The translations under genes were made by a program, and so were the position numbers. Below, piece by piece: positions 17,468 to 27,085 of a DNA stretch of 64,000 nt (position 1 is its first letter; each line of letters opens with the position of its first letter). The notes beneath the pieces were generated by a model. It was given only the letters and a program-made list of their open reading frames with translations. It did not search any database and was not told the DNA's origin. Location of the stretch: positions 2,618,501-2,682,500 of the forward strand of contig NZ_CP108455.1 in NCBI RefSeq assembly GCF_036241575.1, in the 5' to 3' direction. This stretch comes from Streptomyces sp. NBC_01267 (GTDB lineage: Bacteria; Actinomycetota; Actinomycetes; Streptomycetales; Streptomycetaceae).

Positions 17468-19285
17468 ATGTGCGGAATCGTCGGGTACATCGGCAAGCGT
17501 GATGTGGCACCGCTGCTGCTGGAAGGCCTGCAGCGACTGGAGTACCGGGGTTACGACTCCGCGGGCGTCGTCATCTCCTCGCCCAAGGCCCCCGCGCTGA
17601 AGATGGTCAAGGCCAAGGGCCGCGTCCGCGACCTGGAGGCCCGGGTCCCCAAGCGCTTCGCGGGGACGACCGGCATCGCCCACACCCGCTGGGCCACCCA
17701 CGGCGCCCCGAGCGATGCGAACGCGCATCCGCACCTGGACACGGAGAACAAGGTCGCCGTCGTCCACAACGGCATCGTCGACAACGCCTCCGAGCTGCGC
17801 GCCCGCCTGAACGCCGAAGGCGTCGAGTTCCTGTCCGAGACCGACACCGAGGTACTGACCCACCTCGTCGCCCGCTCCCGCGCGGAGACGCTGGAGGAGA
17901 AGGTCCGCGAAGCGCTGCGGGTCGTCGAGGGCACGTACGGCATCGCGGTGATGCACGCCGACTTCCCGGACCGCATCGTCGTCGCCCGCAACGGCTCCCC
18001 CGTCGTCCTCGGCATCGGCGAGAAGGAGATGTTCGTCGCCTCCGACGTGGCGGCCCTCGTCTCGCACACCCGCCAGGTCGTCACCCTCGACGACGGCGAG
18101 ATGGCCACCCTCAAGGCCGACGACTTCCGTACGTACACGACCGAGGGGTCCACCACCTCGTCGACGCCGACCACCGTGGAGTGGGAGGCCGAGTCGTACG
18201 ACATGGGCGGCCACGACACGTACATGCACAAGGAGATCTCCGAGCAGCCCGAGGCCGTGGACCGGGTGCTGCGCGGCCGGATCGACGACCGGTTCTCCAC
18301 CGTGCACCTGGGCGGGCTGAACCTGGACGCCCGGGACGCGCGGGGCGTACGCCGGGTGAAGATCCTCGGCTGCGGCACCTCGTACCACGCGGGCCAGATC
18401 GGTGCGCAGCTGATCGAGGAGCTGGCCCGCATCCCCGCGGACGCCGAGCCGGCCTCGGAGTTCCGCTACCGCAACCCGGTGGTGGACCCCGACACGCTGT
18501 ACGTGGCGGTGTCCCAGTCCGGCGAGACGTACGACGTGCTGGCCGCGGTGCAGGAGCTGAAGCGCAAGGGCGCCCGGGTGCTCGGCGTGGTGAACGTGGT
18601 CGGCTCGGCCATCGCGCGCGAGACCGACGGCGGGGTGTACGTGCACGCCGGGCCGGAGGTCTGTGTCGTCTCCACCAAGTGCTTCACCAACACGGTGGTC
18701 TCCTTCGCGCTGCTCGCCCTGCACCTGGGCCGGATCCGCGACCTGTCGGTGGCGGACGGCAAGCGGATCATCGCGGGGCTGCGGAAGCTGCCCGGCCAGA
18801 TCTCCGAGATCCTGGACGGCGAGAGCGAGATCGAGAAGCTGGCGGTGGACTACGCCGACGCCAGGTCGATGATGTTCATCGGCCGGGTGCGCGGCTACCC
18901 GGTCGCCAGGGAGGCCTCGCTGAAGCTCAAGGAGGTCTCGTACATCCATGCCGAGGCCTACCCCGCCTCGGAGTTGAAGCACGGCCCGCTCGCACTGATC
19001 GAACCGGCGATGCCGACGGTCGCGATCGTCCCGGACGACGACCTGCTGGAGAAGAACCGGGCCGCGCTGGAGGAGATCAAGGCGCGGGACGGACGGATCC
19101 TCGCGGTCGCGCACCAGGAGCAGCCGAAGGCGGACCACACGATCGTGGTGCCCAAGAACGAGGACGAGCTTGACCCGATCCTGATGGGGATCCCACTGCA
19201 ACTGCTCGCCTACCACACGGCGTTGAAGCTGGGCCGCGACATCGACAAGCCGCGGAACCTGGCGAAGTCGGTGACGGTCGAGTAG
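17468..19285 (+). CDS. glmS: Glucosamine-6-phosphate synthase (isomerising)
   Basis: The 605-residue enzyme converts fructose-6-phosphate and glutamine to glucosamine-6-phosphate, the first step towards UDP-GlcNAc for peptidoglycan. It starts MCGIVGYIG, and Cys after removal of Met is the N-terminal nucleophile of the glutaminase domain (about 1-220, with HTRWATHGAP and VVHNGIVDN). Two SIS sugar-isomerase domains follow (about 285-430 and 455-595), with CGTSYHAG, SQSGETYDV and the C-terminal KSVTVE. AAGGAG precedes the ATG. Streptomyces often have more than one glmS; this copy lies near the des and adpA genes, as in S. coelicolor (from memory). No glmS ribozyme-like element is visible. Confidence 0.93.
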   Translation: MCGIVGYIGKRDVAPLLLEGLQRLEYRGYDSAGVVISSPKAPALKMVKAKGRVRDLEARVPKRFAGTTGIAHTRWATHGAPSDANAHPHLDTENKVAVVHNGIVDNASELRARLNAEGVEFLSETDTEVLTHLVARSRAETLEEKVREALRVVEGTYGIAVMHADFPDRIVVARNGSPVVLGIGEKEMFVASDVAALVSHTRQVVTLDDGEMATLKADDFRTYTTEGSTTSSTPTTVEWEAESYDMGGHDTYMHKEISEQPEAVDRVLRGRIDDRFSTVHLGGLNLDARDARGVRRVKILGCGTSYHAGQIGAQLIEELARIPADAEPASEFRYRNPVVDPDTLYVAVSQSGETYDVLAAVQELKRKGARVLGVVNVVGSAIARETDGGVYVHAGPEVCVVSTKCFTNTVVSFALLALHLGRIRDLSVADGKRIIAGLRKLPGQISEILDGESEIEKLAVDYADARSMMFIGRVRGYPVAREASLKLKEVSYIHAEAYPASELKHGPLALIEPAMPTVAIVPDDDLLEKNRAALEEIKARDGRILAVAHQEQPKADHTIVVPKNEDELDPILMGIPLQLLAYHTALKLGRDIDKPRNLAKSVTVE

Positions 19286-19304
19286 GAATCCACGGAACGA
19301 AGCC

Positions 19305-19336
19305 TGCCCCGGTACGCGACCGCGCGTACCGGGGCA
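19305..19336 (+). terminator. Terminator of glmS
   Basis: A perfect 14-base stem (19305-19318 with 19323-19336) with a 4-base loop begins 20 bases after the glmS stop. Confidence 0.8.
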
Positions 19337-19426
19337 GCTTGCGTACGAGGGACCACACGTACGGGGACGCCGTACGGACAGCGGTAGTTGACGCCCCATC
19401 AACCGCTGGATGCGGGGCGTGCGGCT

Positions 19427-19948
19427 TCAGGGAATGACGATCACCGGGCGCTGGGCACGCCGCGCGAGCCGTCCGGCCACCGAGCCGAAGATCCGCCCGA
19501 CGATCCCGTGGGTCGAGCCCACCACGATCGCGTCGGCCGAGTACTCCCGGCCTACCTCCTCCAGCTCGTGGCAGATGTCACCGCCGCGCTCGACGAGGAT
19601 CCAGGGCACCTCGGCCAGGTAGTCCGCACAGGCCAGTTCGAGGCCGAGCACTTCGGTCCGGTGATCCGGCACGTCCACGAAGACCGGGGGTTCGCACCCC
19701 GCCCAGACCGTGGTCGGCAGCCGGTTGGCGACATGGACGATGATCAGCCCCGAGCCGAGGCGTACGGCCATGCCGATGGCATACGCGAGTGCCCGCTCAC
19801 TGGAGGTCGATCCGTCGAAACCGACGACGACCCCGTGCCTGAAAGCGGGATCACATGCGTGACGTGGTTCTTCCGCCGCATGGAGTTCGGCCGAGGGATC
19901 GGCGACCTGCTTGCGGTCCGCGGGTTCAGAGAATTCGTAACCGGCCAT
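19427..19948 (-). CDS. Universal stress protein (UspA family, single domain)
   Basis: The 173-residue protein has a roughly 38-residue acidic N-terminal extension, then one Usp domain: HGVVVGFDGSTSSERALAYA at the start and the ATP-binding loop VVGSTHGIVGRIFGSVAGRL near the end (G-x2-G-x9-G-S pattern). Such proteins bind ATP and are induced by starvation, hypoxia or dormancy. It stands alone, convergent with glmS and divergent from adpA. A 15-base unit CGGTGGAGCTGTGTC is directly repeated about 47-78 bases upstream of its start (19995-20009, 20012-20026). Confidence 0.85.
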   Translation of the reverse strand: MAGYEFSEPADRKQVADPSAELHAAEEPRHACDPAFRHGVVVGFDGSTSSERALAYAIGMAVRLGSGLIIVHVANRLPTTVWAGCEPPVFVDVPDHRTEVLGLELACADYLAEVPWILVERGGDICHELEEVGREYSADAIVVGSTHGIVGRIFGSVAGRLARRAQRPVIVIP

Positions 19949-20883
19949 GGGTATCTCGGCGAAGAAGATCCTCTTGGGAGGGAACGGCAGTTGGCGGTGG
20001 AGCTGTGTCTCCGGTGGAGCTGTGTCCGGGAATCATCTTCCCAAGCCCATACCCTCCAGAGTACGGCGACACTCCTTTCCTGCCCACTGCCCGCCGATCC
20101 AGTCCGGCGTTCCAGGGAGCATGCCCGAGCAGGCCGGGAAATGGCAATGCCCGTTGGCATCTACAGTTTCCCACTCCGCCGGAGGACTCCGCCTCCCGGA
20201 CTCCCGTCCGGCTTCCGGAGCGCTTGAGTCCGGCTTGAGGGCGGCTCGCGCCCGGCTCAAGAAGTGCGGCGGTTCGGGGGTCGCACACCGGGCCGCTCCC
20301 CCGGCGCGCCGCTTCCGCCGCGCACCGGCTGTCACCGTGCCTGCCACCGTGCCGGCCGGAGCCGCGTCGCGGCCGGATCGGACCCCTCGGAGAGCGGTTC
20401 CCGGCGGCGCCGGGCGGGCGATCGGGGCCGGGAGCGCACCAGGGCGGCTGTCACACCGGGCGGAGTGCGCCGGTTGACTGACTGATTCGCACGCACACGC
20501 CCGTTGGTTTTCAGCCAACTTATGTGCACCACCCCGACCTTGGCGGAACGGTACGCCAACCCCGGTGCCACCAGGGAAGAAAGGACCAACGGTGGCTCCC
20601 GCACCCTACGGGGACGGGCCATGCGCGTGACGCCCACTTCCCTGGGGGCTTCTTGAGTGAAACGCTTCGTGATCGAATGCTTCGCGCCAAGTTGCCTTGT
20701 CGACATAGTGCCGTCGGGCGAACTTGTCACGCCGGCACCACGGAACACAGTAGATTCGATCATGGGTAGGACGGCGGGGGATCTCGTTCTGGACCGAGGG
20801 GCCGTGACGATTAGAGGCAGTGTGCAGGAGCGACAGTCCCGACAAGAACAGGGAGCCGCGAGCACCGAGGGGGGCTTAGCACC
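19949..20883. promoter_or_regulatory. Long non-coding interval and adpA leader
   Basis: About 935 bases separate the divergent usp and adpA starts. Open frames here are short, overlap each other on both strands and lack credible starts, so I call none. Base composition falls below that of the flanking genes between about 20490 and 20770, as expected for a promoter region. A small hairpin GTTGG(7)CCAAC lies at 20505-20521. The adpA ribosome-binding site is the GGGGGG run at about 20870-20875. In other Streptomyces adpA has a long, heavily regulated upstream region (ArpA, AdpA itself), but I could not pick those sites out with confidence. Confidence 0.5.
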
Positions 20884-22083
20884 ATGAGCCAGGGCCAGGA
20901 CTCCAGCGCCACGACGGAGACCGCAAGAAAGCTTTCCGGGCGTCGCCGCAAGGAGATCGTCTCGGTGCTGCTCTTCAGCGGCGGCCCCATATTCGAGAGT
21001 TCCATTCCGCTCTCGGTCTTCGGTATCGACCGGCAGGACGCCGGAGTTCCCCGATACCGACTACTCGTGAGCGCGGGCGAGGACGGCCCGTTGCGCACGA
21101 CGGGTGGACTCGAACTCACCGCGCCGTACGGGCTGGAGGCGATCAGCCGGGCGGGCACCGTCGTCGTACCGGCATGGCGTTCGATCACCTCGCCGCCACC
21201 GCCCGAGGCACTTGACGCCCTGCGCCGGGCCCACGAGGAGGGCGCGCGCATCGTCGGCCTGTGCACCGGCGCGTTCGTGCTGGCCGCGGCAGGACTGCTC
21301 GACGGCCGGCCCGCGACGACGCACTGGATGTACGCGCCGACGCTCGCGAAGCGCTATCCGTCGGTGCACGTCGATCCGCGTGAGCTCTTCGTCGACGACG
21401 GCGACGTGCTGACCTCGGCCGGGACCGCGGCCGGGATCGACCTGTGCCTGCACATCGTCCGTACGGACCACGGCACCGACGCGGCAGGGGCGCTGGCCAG
21501 ACGGCTGGTGGTGCCTCCGCGCAGGACCGGCGGGCAGGAGCGCTACCTCGACCGGTCTTTACCCGAGGAGATCGGCTCCGACCCCCTCGCGGAGGTCGTG
21601 GCCTGGGCCCTGGAGCATCTCCACGAGCAGTTCGACGTGGAGACCCTGGCCGCGCGCGCCTACATGAGCCGCCGTACGTTCGACCGCCGCTTCCGCTCAC
21701 TGACCGGCAGTGCGCCGCTCCAGTGGCTGATCACCCAGCGGGTGCTCCAGGCGCAGCGGCTGCTGGAGACCTCCGACTACTCGGTGGACGAGGTCGCGGG
21801 CCGCTGCGGCTTCCGGTCGCCGGTCGCGTTGCGCGGCCACTTCCGGCGCCAGCTGGGTTCGTCCCCGGCCGCGTACCGGACGGCGTACCGGGCCCGGAGG
21901 CCGCAGAGCCCCGAGCCCCCCGTGGTGGCCGACGCGGTACCGCAGGCCCGCCGGACCCCCGCCGCGAGCCAGGTGTCGGGCCCTCCGGCCGCCTCACCGG
22001 CCCTCCCCGACCCCGGAAAGCCGGGCTCGGACCTGTACGCCCCCGGACGCCCCACGGTGCCCGGACAGCGGAGCGCGACGTAG
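20884..22083 (+). CDS. adpA: Global developmental regulator AdpA
   Basis: The 399-residue AraC/XylS-family regulator controls aerial mycelium and secondary metabolism. It has a DJ-1/PfpI-like (GATase1) dimerisation domain (about residues 25-215; VVPAWRSITSPPPPEALDAL, then GLCTGAFVLAAAGLLDGR and THWMYAPTL), a linker, and two AraC helix-turn-helix motifs (about 232-330; LAARAYMSRRTFDRRFRSLT, then VDEVAGRCGF and ALRGHFRRQLG). The tail is Pro/Ala-rich. Codon 226 (21559-21561), in the linker, is TTA, so translation should depend on the bldA tRNA as in other AdpA genes. Oligoribonuclease (ornA) follows, the known neighbour. Confidence 0.95.
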   Translation: MSQGQDSSATTETARKLSGRRRKEIVSVLLFSGGPIFESSIPLSVFGIDRQDAGVPRYRLLVSAGEDGPLRTTGGLELTAPYGLEAISRAGTVVVPAWRSITSPPPPEALDALRRAHEEGARIVGLCTGAFVLAAAGLLDGRPATTHWMYAPTLAKRYPSVHVDPRELFVDDGDVLTSAGTAAGIDLCLHIVRTDHGTDAAGALARRLVVPPRRTGGQERYLDRSLPEEIGSDPLAEVVAWALEHLHEQFDVETLAARAYMSRRTFDRRFRSLTGSAPLQWLITQRVLQAQRLLETSDYSVDEVAGRCGFRSPVALRGHFRRQLGSSPAAYRTAYRARRPQSPEPPVVADAVPQARRTPAASQVSGPPAASPALPDPGKPGSDLYAPGRPTVPGQRSAT

Positions 22084-22123
22084 GAGCGTGCCGCCCGGCC
22101 CCGACGGGCCGGGCGGCACGCTC
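22084..22123 (+). terminator. Terminator of adpA
   Basis: A perfect 18-base stem (22084-22101 with 22106-22123) and 4-base loop starts directly after the adpA stop. Its position between adpA and ornA suggests ornA has its own promoter. Confidence 0.85.
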
Positions 22124-22194
22124 TCGTACCGGTCGGGCCCGCCCGTTCGTACCGCTCGGCCGCCTCTTGTACCGACCGGTCTAAGGTGGGGCCC

Positions 22195-22797
22195 ATGAAC
22201 GATCGCATGGTGTGGATCGACTGCGAGATGACCGGGCTCTCGTTGACGGACGACGCACTCATTGAGGTGGCCGCACTGGTCACCGACTCGGAGCTGAACG
22301 TGCTCGGTGAAGGGGTGGACATCGTGATCCGCCCGCCCGCCGAAGCCCTGGAAACCATGCCCGACGTGGTGCGGAAGATGCACACCTCGTCGGGCCTCCT
22401 CGACGAGCTCGCCGGGGGCACGACGCTGGCCGACGCCGAGGCGCAGGTGCTGGCGTACGTACGCGAGCACGTCAAGGAGTCGGGCAAGGCCCCGCTGTGC
22501 GGGAACTCGGTCGGTACCGACCGGGGCTTCCTGCTGCGGGACATGGCCCAGCTGGAGGGCTTCCTCCACTACCGGATCGTCGATGTCTCGTCGATCAAGG
22601 AGCTGTCCCGGCGCTGGTACCCGCGGGCGTACTTCAACAGCCCGGAGAAGAACGGCAACCACCGGGCGCTGGCGGACATCCGTGAATCCATCGCGGAGCT
22701 GCGCTACTACCGGGAGGCGGTCTTCGTACCGCAGCCGGGGCCGGACTCGGACACCGCGAAGAAGATCGCGGCGAAGTACGTCCTGCCTGCGGATTAG
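22195..22797 (+). CDS. orn: Oligoribonuclease
   Basis: This 200-residue DEDDh 3'-5' exonuclease degrades 2-5-base RNA fragments and the pGpG left from c-di-GMP breakdown. The motifs are [11 protein letters not shown] (Exo I, catalytic D and E), [12 protein letters not shown] (Exo II) and the Exo III region [14 protein letters not shown]. Size and motif spacing are typical. The ATG at 22195 follows AAGGTGGGG; a GTG at 22186 is possible but would overlap that site. In S. griseus and S. coelicolor orn is the gene after adpA and is needed for normal growth and aerial mycelium. Confidence 0.95.
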   Translation: MNDRMVWIDCEMTGLSLTDDALIEVAALVTDSELNVLGEGVDIVIRPPAEALETMPDVVRKMHTSSGLLDELAGGTTLADAEAQVLAYVREHVKESGKAPLCGNSVGTDRGFLLRDMAQLEGFLHYRIVDVSSIKELSRRWYPRAYFNSPEKNGNHRALADIRESIAELRYYREAVFVPQPGPDSDTAKKIAAKYVLPAD

Positions 22798-22890
22798 GAC
22801 CTTCCGGGACCCGCCGGAAAAGGCGGGAGCGAGCACCCTCCCGGACCCTGTACACTTTTTCTCGGCCGGTCGGAAACGACAACGGTCGTG

Positions 22891-22963
22891 GTGGGTATAG
22901 CTCAGACGGTAGAGCACCTGGTTGTGGTCCAGGATGTCGCGGGTTCGAGTCCCGTTACTCACC
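22891..22963 (+). tRNA. tRNA-His (GTG anticodon)
   Basis: A full cloverleaf can be drawn: acceptor GTGGGTA pairs with TACTCAC, the anticodon stem CCTGG/CCAGG encloses TTGTGGT with anticodon GTG (22924-22926), and the T-arm has GGGTTCGAGTCCC. The base before (G, 22890) can pair with the discriminator C, the tRNA-His hallmark G-1:C73. CCA is not fully encoded. A TACACT -10-like element lies at 22851. Confidence 0.93.
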
Positions 22964-22971
22964 CTGTTGGA

Positions 22972-23008
22972 ACTGAGGCCCGGCTTGCGCGAGCAGCCGG
23001 GCCTCAGT
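22972..23008 (+). terminator. Terminator of tRNA-His
   Basis: A perfect 14-base stem (22972-22985 with 22995-23008) with a 9-base loop lies just behind the tRNA. It also lies beyond the end of the convergent cebR gene, so it may act on both. Confidence 0.8.
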
Positions 23009-23096
23009 CGTACCCCCGTGCACTCCCCACGCGCCGCTCGACGCCTGGGTCAGGGACCGGGGAGTGCCGGACGTCCGACTCCCCGGCCGCCCCGCC

Positions 23097-24143
23097 TCAC
23101 GAACTGAGCCGGGGCACCAGATCCGTCGGGAGCACCACCTGCGTCCGCTCGACGGCGTCCGCCCCCGCGCGGCGGGCGGCGATCTCCGCGAGCAGCAGCC
23201 GGGCCATGGCCCGGCCCATGTCCTCGATCGGCTGGCGCACGCTCGTCAGCGGCGGGTCCATGTGACGGGCGATCACCGAATCGTCGAACCCCACCAGGGC
23301 GACGTCCTCGGGCACCCGCAGACCGCGCTCGCGCAGCACCTGGCGGGCGCCCGCCGCCATCACGTCGGACGCGGCGAAGACGGCGTCCAGGTCCGGCCGG
23401 CGTTCGAGCAGCAGCTCCATGCCGCGCCGGCCGCCCTCCTCGGTGAAGTCGGCCTGCGCGACGAGCGCCTCGTCGCTGTCGACGCCCGCGGCGGCGACGG
23501 CCCTGCGGTAGCCGTCGAGGCGGCACTGCGCGCCGTACACATCGAGCGGCCCGGTGATCGTCGCGATGACGCGCCTGCCACGGGAGACCAGGTGCCCCAC
23601 GGCGCTGCGCGCGCCCTGGTAGTTGTCCGAGTCGACGGACGGGAGCGTCTCCCGGTCGGAGCGCCGACCGCTGACCACGGCCGGGATGGCGAGCTGTTCC
23701 AGCAGGTCGGGCAGGGGATCGTCGGCGTGCACGGAGACCAGCAGCACCCCGTCCACCCGGTGCGCGGCGAGGTACTGGGCGAGCCGGTCGCGCTCGCGGT
23801 CGCTGCCGACCAGGGTGAGCAGCAGCTGCATCTCGGTGTCGGCGAGCGCCGCGCCCACGCCCCGGACGATGTCCGAGAAGTACGGCTCGGCGAAGAAGCG
23901 GGTCTCCGGCTCGGGGACGACCAGGGCGATGGCGTCCGTACGGTTCCCGGCGAGTGCGCGGGCCGCGCGGTTGGGTACGTAGCCCAGCTCGGCCACGGCC
24001 GCTTCGACGGCCTCGCGGGTCTGCGCGCTGACCCGGGGTGAGCCGTTGATGACACGTGAGGCCGTGCCGCGCCCTACGCCGGCCCGTGCCGCGACCTCTT
24101 CGAGCGTGGGCCGCCCGCCGCTCCGTACTCGCGCTGCCGCCAT
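23097..24143 (-). CDS. cebR: LacI-family repressor CebR (cello-oligosaccharide utilisation)
   Basis: The 348-residue LacI/GalR regulator has an N-terminal helix-turn-helix (residues 10-35; TLEEVAARAGVGRGTASRVI, then a hinge ending ELGYVPNRAARALAG) and a periplasmic-binding-like sugar-sensing domain. CebR represses cebEFG-bglC until cellobiose or cellotriose releases it. Three CebR-type palindromes are found around this locus, one of them 115 bases upstream of this gene, suggesting autoregulation. The ATG has GGGAGG upstream. It is transcribed in the same direction as, and downstream of, bglC. Confidence 0.85.
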   Translation of the reverse strand: MAAARVRSGGRPTLEEVAARAGVGRGTASRVINGSPRVSAQTREAVEAAVAELGYVPNRAARALAGNRTDAIALVVPEPETRFFAEPYFSDIVRGVGAALADTEMQLLLTLVGSDRERDRLAQYLAAHRVDGVLLVSVHADDPLPDLLEQLAIPAVVSGRRSDRETLPSVDSDNYQGARSAVGHLVSRGRRVIATITGPLDVYGAQCRLDGYRRAVAAAGVDSDEALVAQADFTEEGGRRGMELLLERRPDLDAVFAASDVMAAGARQVLRERGLRVPEDVALVGFDDSVIARHMDPPLTSVRQPIEDMGRAMARLLLAEIAARRAGADAVERTQVVLPTDLVPRLSS

Positions 24144-24257
24144 GGCTGCCTCCCGTTCGCGGTCAATTTCTCACAGTCGGATAAACCGAGCCAAGTCCGG
24201 TCCCCGGCTCCCCCGACGTGCACCGGGGCCGCGTACCGCTTCGGTCGCACCAGTCTA

Positions 24258-24271
24258 TGGGAGCGCTCCCA
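24258..24271. promoter_or_regulatory. CebR operator upstream of cebR
   Basis: Perfect 14-base palindrome TGGGAGCGCTCCCA, the published CebR consensus. It lies between bglC and cebR, 115 bases before the cebR start, so it probably controls a cebR promoter. Confidence 0.85.
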
Positions 24272-24434
24272 ATCCATGGGGCGGGGCGGCCCGCCGGACG
24301 TCCCGTTCCCGAACGCGGACATCCCGTTCCCGAACGCCGGAGACCCGGCGCGAAGGCCGGGTCTCGTGAGGATGAGCGTGACTGGAGCGGATCGGTTCGG
24401 TTCGGTTCAGGCAGGGGCAGGGGCAGGGGCAGGG

Positions 24435-25910
24435 CTATCCCGCGTCGGTGGCCGGGGGCAGCGCGTGGCGGCGGATCACGTCGGCGTACCAGTGCGCGCT
24501 CGCCTTGGGGATCCGGCGCTGCGACGCGTAGTCCACGTAGACCGCGCCGAAGCGCTTCGAATACCCGTACCCCCACTCGAAGTTGTCCATCAGGGACCAC
24601 AGGAAGTAGCCCCGGACATCGGCGCCGTCGGCCACGGCCCGCTGCACGGCGGCGAGATGGCCGTGCAGGTAGTCGATCCGCTCGGGGTCCGCGACCCGGC
24701 CCTCGGGGGACACGTAGTCGTCGAAGGCAGCGCCGTTCTCGGTGACCATCAGCGGCAGGCCGGGGTGGTCCCGGGTCACGTCCATGAGCAGGCTGTACAG
24801 CCCGTCGGGGTCGATCGCCCAGTTCATCGCGGTGCGCTTCTTCCCCTCCGCGAGGTGGAAGGCGACGTGCTCGGAGCCGGTCCACGGCGAGTGGTCGCTG
24901 TTGCCGTGGCCGTCGTCGCGGGTGTCACCGGCACCGGAGACGGGCGCGGAAACCAGTGTCGGGGTGTAGTAGTTGACGCCCAGCACGTCGACGGGGCGGG
25001 AGATGGTGGTCAGGTCGCCGTCGTGCACCAGCTCCGACCAGTCGACCAGGCGCGAGGTGTCGGCGATCAGGTCCTCCGGGTAGGCGCCGTTCAGGATCGG
25101 CCCGGTGAAGATCCGGTTGCCGACCCCGTCGATCCGGCGGGCGGCGTCGGCGTCGGCCTCGCTGCCGGTCAGCGGACGGACCTGGTGCAGATTGAGGGTG
25201 ACCGAGACCTGCGCGGCAGCGGGGAGTTGACCGCGCAGGACCTCGACCGCCCGGCCATGGGCGAGGTTGAGATGGTGGGCCGCCCGGAGCGTGGCACCCG
25301 GCTCGGTGCGTCCGGGGGCGTGCACTCCGGAGCCGTAGCCGAGGAAGGCGGAGCACCACGGCTCGTTGAGCGTGGTCCACATGCCGACCCGGTCGCCGAG
25401 GGCTCCGGCCATGATGGCGGCGTAGTCGGTGAACCGGTCCGCGGTGGCGCGGGCGGGCCAGCCACCCGCGTCCTCCAACTCCTGCGGCAGGTCCCAGTGG
25501 TAGAGGGTGGCGACCGGGGCGATGCCCGCTTCGAGCAGTTCGTCGACGAGCCTGCGGTAGAAGTCCAGACCGCGCTCCACGGCCGGGCCGCGGCCGGTGG
25601 GCTGGACCCGCGACCAGGAGACGGAGAAGCGGTAGGCCTTCAGCCCCAGCTGCTTCATCAGGGCCACGTCGCCGCGGTAGCGGTGGTAGTGGTCGGCGGC
25701 GATGTCTCCGGTGTCGCCGTTGCGGACCTTGCCGGGGGTACGGCTGAAGGTGTCCCAGATGGAGGGCGTGCGGCCGTCCTCGGCGGCGGCGCCCTCGACC
25801 TGGTAGGCGGCGGTGGCGGCGCCCCAGACGAACCCGGTGGGGAATCCGGTCGGGGGGGCCGTCGTCTCGGGAGCCTGTTTCGGGGTGGTGTCGGATCGTA
25901 CGGCAGTCAT
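24435..25910 (-). CDS. bglC: GH1 beta-glucosidase BglC
   Basis: The 491-residue family GH1 enzyme hydrolyses imported cellobiose and cellotriose to glucose. Catalytic residues are visible: the acid/base Glu in TTLNEP (about E183) and the nucleophile Glu in VTENGAAF (about E391). The N-terminal [20 protein letters not shown] is diagnostic. There is no signal peptide, so it is cytoplasmic. The ATG at 25910 immediately follows a CebR palindrome that overlaps the only Shine-Dalgarno-like bases; an in-frame start at 26030 would add a proline-rich leader. It lies 242 bases downstream of cebG on the same strand. Confidence 0.92.
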   Translation of the reverse strand: MTAVRSDTTPKQAPETTAPPTGFPTGFVWGAATAAYQVEGAAAEDGRTPSIWDTFSRTPGKVRNGDTGDIAADHYHRYRGDVALMKQLGLKAYRFSVSWSRVQPTGRGPAVERGLDFYRRLVDELLEAGIAPVATLYHWDLPQELEDAGGWPARATADRFTDYAAIMAGALGDRVGMWTTLNEPWCSAFLGYGSGVHAPGRTEPGATLRAAHHLNLAHGRAVEVLRGQLPAAAQVSVTLNLHQVRPLTGSEADADAARRIDGVGNRIFTGPILNGAYPEDLIADTSRLVDWSELVHDGDLTTISRPVDVLGVNYYTPTLVSAPVSGAGDTRDDGHGNSDHSPWTGSEHVAFHLAEGKKRTAMNWAIDPDGLYSLLMDVTRDHPGLPLMVTENGAAFDDYVSPEGRVADPERIDYLHGHLAAVQRAVADGADVRGYFLWSLMDNFEWGYGYSKRFGAVYVDYASQRRIPKASAHWYADVIRRHALPPATDAG

Positions 25911-25911
25911 G

Positions 25912-25925
25912 CGGGAGCGCTCCCA
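25912..25925. promoter_or_regulatory. CebR operator abutting the bglC start codon
   Basis: TGGGAGCGCTCCCG on the bglC strand matches the CebR palindrome at 13 of 14 positions and ends one base before the bglC ATG. Its GGGAG half is also the likely Shine-Dalgarno sequence, so repressor site and ribosome-binding site coincide. Confidence 0.75.
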
Positions 25926-26152
25926 GAGGTCGGCGAACACGGGCTGTTGAGCAGGGGCTGTACGAGGTGGTTGTACGGAGTGGGCCGGACGGCGTGGTTG
26001 TACGGGGGTGGGGCGGACGGGACAGGGCACGGGGCGGACTCCCCCGCCCGCCCGTACGGCCTGTGGTCAGGCACAGGCCGTACGGGCAGTACCGGGGCCC
26101 GTGCCTGAGGCGGCCGGGTGGAAGCGGGCGGGCCGGGACGGGTGACGGGGTC

Positions 26153-27070
26153 TCACCCCTTCACGGCGCCCGACATGATGCCCCCCACGATCCGCTTGCC
26201 GAAGAACACGAACACCACGAGCAGCGGCAGCGTGCTGATCAGCGCGCCCGCCATCACGATGCTCTGGTCGGGCGTGAAGGAGGCGTTCAGCTGGCCGAGG
26301 GCCACCTGAAGGGTCGGGTTCTGCTGGTTCAGCGCGAGGTAGGGCCAGAAGAAGTCGTTCCACGACTGCACGAAGGTGAGCATCCCGAGCACCATCATCG
26401 CGGGGCGCGCCACCGGCAGCACCACGCTCAGCACGATGCGGAAGTTGTTCGCCCCGTCCAGTTTGGCCGCCTCGACGAGTTCGTACGGCAGCGCCTCCAG
26501 CAGGTACTGCCGCATGAAGAACACCCCGAAGGCGCTCACCAGGGTCGGGAAGATCACCGACTGGAGATTTCCGCCCCAGCCGAGGTCGGACATCATCATG
26601 AACAGCGGGACGACGCTGAGCTGCGGCGGAACGGTCAGCGTGGCGATGACCGCGGTCATCAGCCAGCCGCGCCCCCGGAAGCGCATCTTGGCGAAGGCGT
26701 ATCCGGCGAGGGTGCAGAAGAAGAGCGTCGCCGTGGTGATGCAGGAGGAGACGATGATGCTGTTGACGATCGCCTTGCCGAGGTGGGCCTGGTTCCAGGC
26801 CGCGTCGAGGTTGTGCAGCAGCCGCCCGCCGGGCAGGAACGGTGGCGTGGTGTTCAGTACTTCGTCCTGGGTGTGGGACGCGGCCACCAGGGTCCAGTAC
26901 AGCGGCAGGATCGAACCGATGCCGACGACGATCAGTGCGATGTAGGCGAAGGGGCCACCCTTCATCTGCTGGCCGGCTCGCTCCTTGAACCGGCCGGGTT
27001 TGGGGGGCGTACCGGTCGCGGCCTGCCGGACGCGGAGGTCCGGGGCGTCGGTGGGGCTGGTCATGGTCAT
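26153..27070 (-). CDS. cebG: Cello-oligosaccharide ABC transporter permease CebG
   Basis: The 305-residue MalG-type inner-membrane permease has six predicted membrane segments and the EAA cytoplasmic loop ELVEAAKLDGANNFRIVLSV, which docks on an ATPase. A hydrophilic N-terminal tail of about 35 residues precedes the first segment. ATG codons at 27070 and 27064 are both possible starts. It follows cebF by 15 bases. No ATPase gene is in this operon, as expected, because Streptomyces sugar importers of this type share the ATPase MsiK encoded elsewhere. Confidence 0.87.
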   Translation of the reverse strand: MTMTSPTDAPDLRVRQAATGTPPKPGRFKERAGQQMKGGPFAYIALIVVGIGSILPLYWTLVAASHTQDEVLNTTPPFLPGGRLLHNLDAAWNQAHLGKAIVNSIIVSSCITTATLFFCTLAGYAFAKMRFRGRGWLMTAVIATLTVPPQLSVVPLFMMMSDLGWGGNLQSVIFPTLVSAFGVFFMRQYLLEALPYELVEAAKLDGANNFRIVLSVVLPVARPAMMVLGMLTFVQSWNDFFWPYLALNQQNPTLQVALGQLNASFTPDQSIVMAGALISTLPLLVVFVFFGKRIVGGIMSGAVKG

Positions 27071-27085
27071 GGATATCGCTCCCGG

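Noticed and set aside
17456..19402. A 648-codon minus-strand frame opposite glmS
   Set aside because: Composition is Arg/Gln/His/Val-rich without motifs. The plus strand has a complete glmS.
20657..20887. 76-codon frame before adpA as an upstream peptide
   Set aside because: It overlaps the adpA start by a few bases, has no ribosome-binding site or recognisable sequence, and crosses the probable promoter region.
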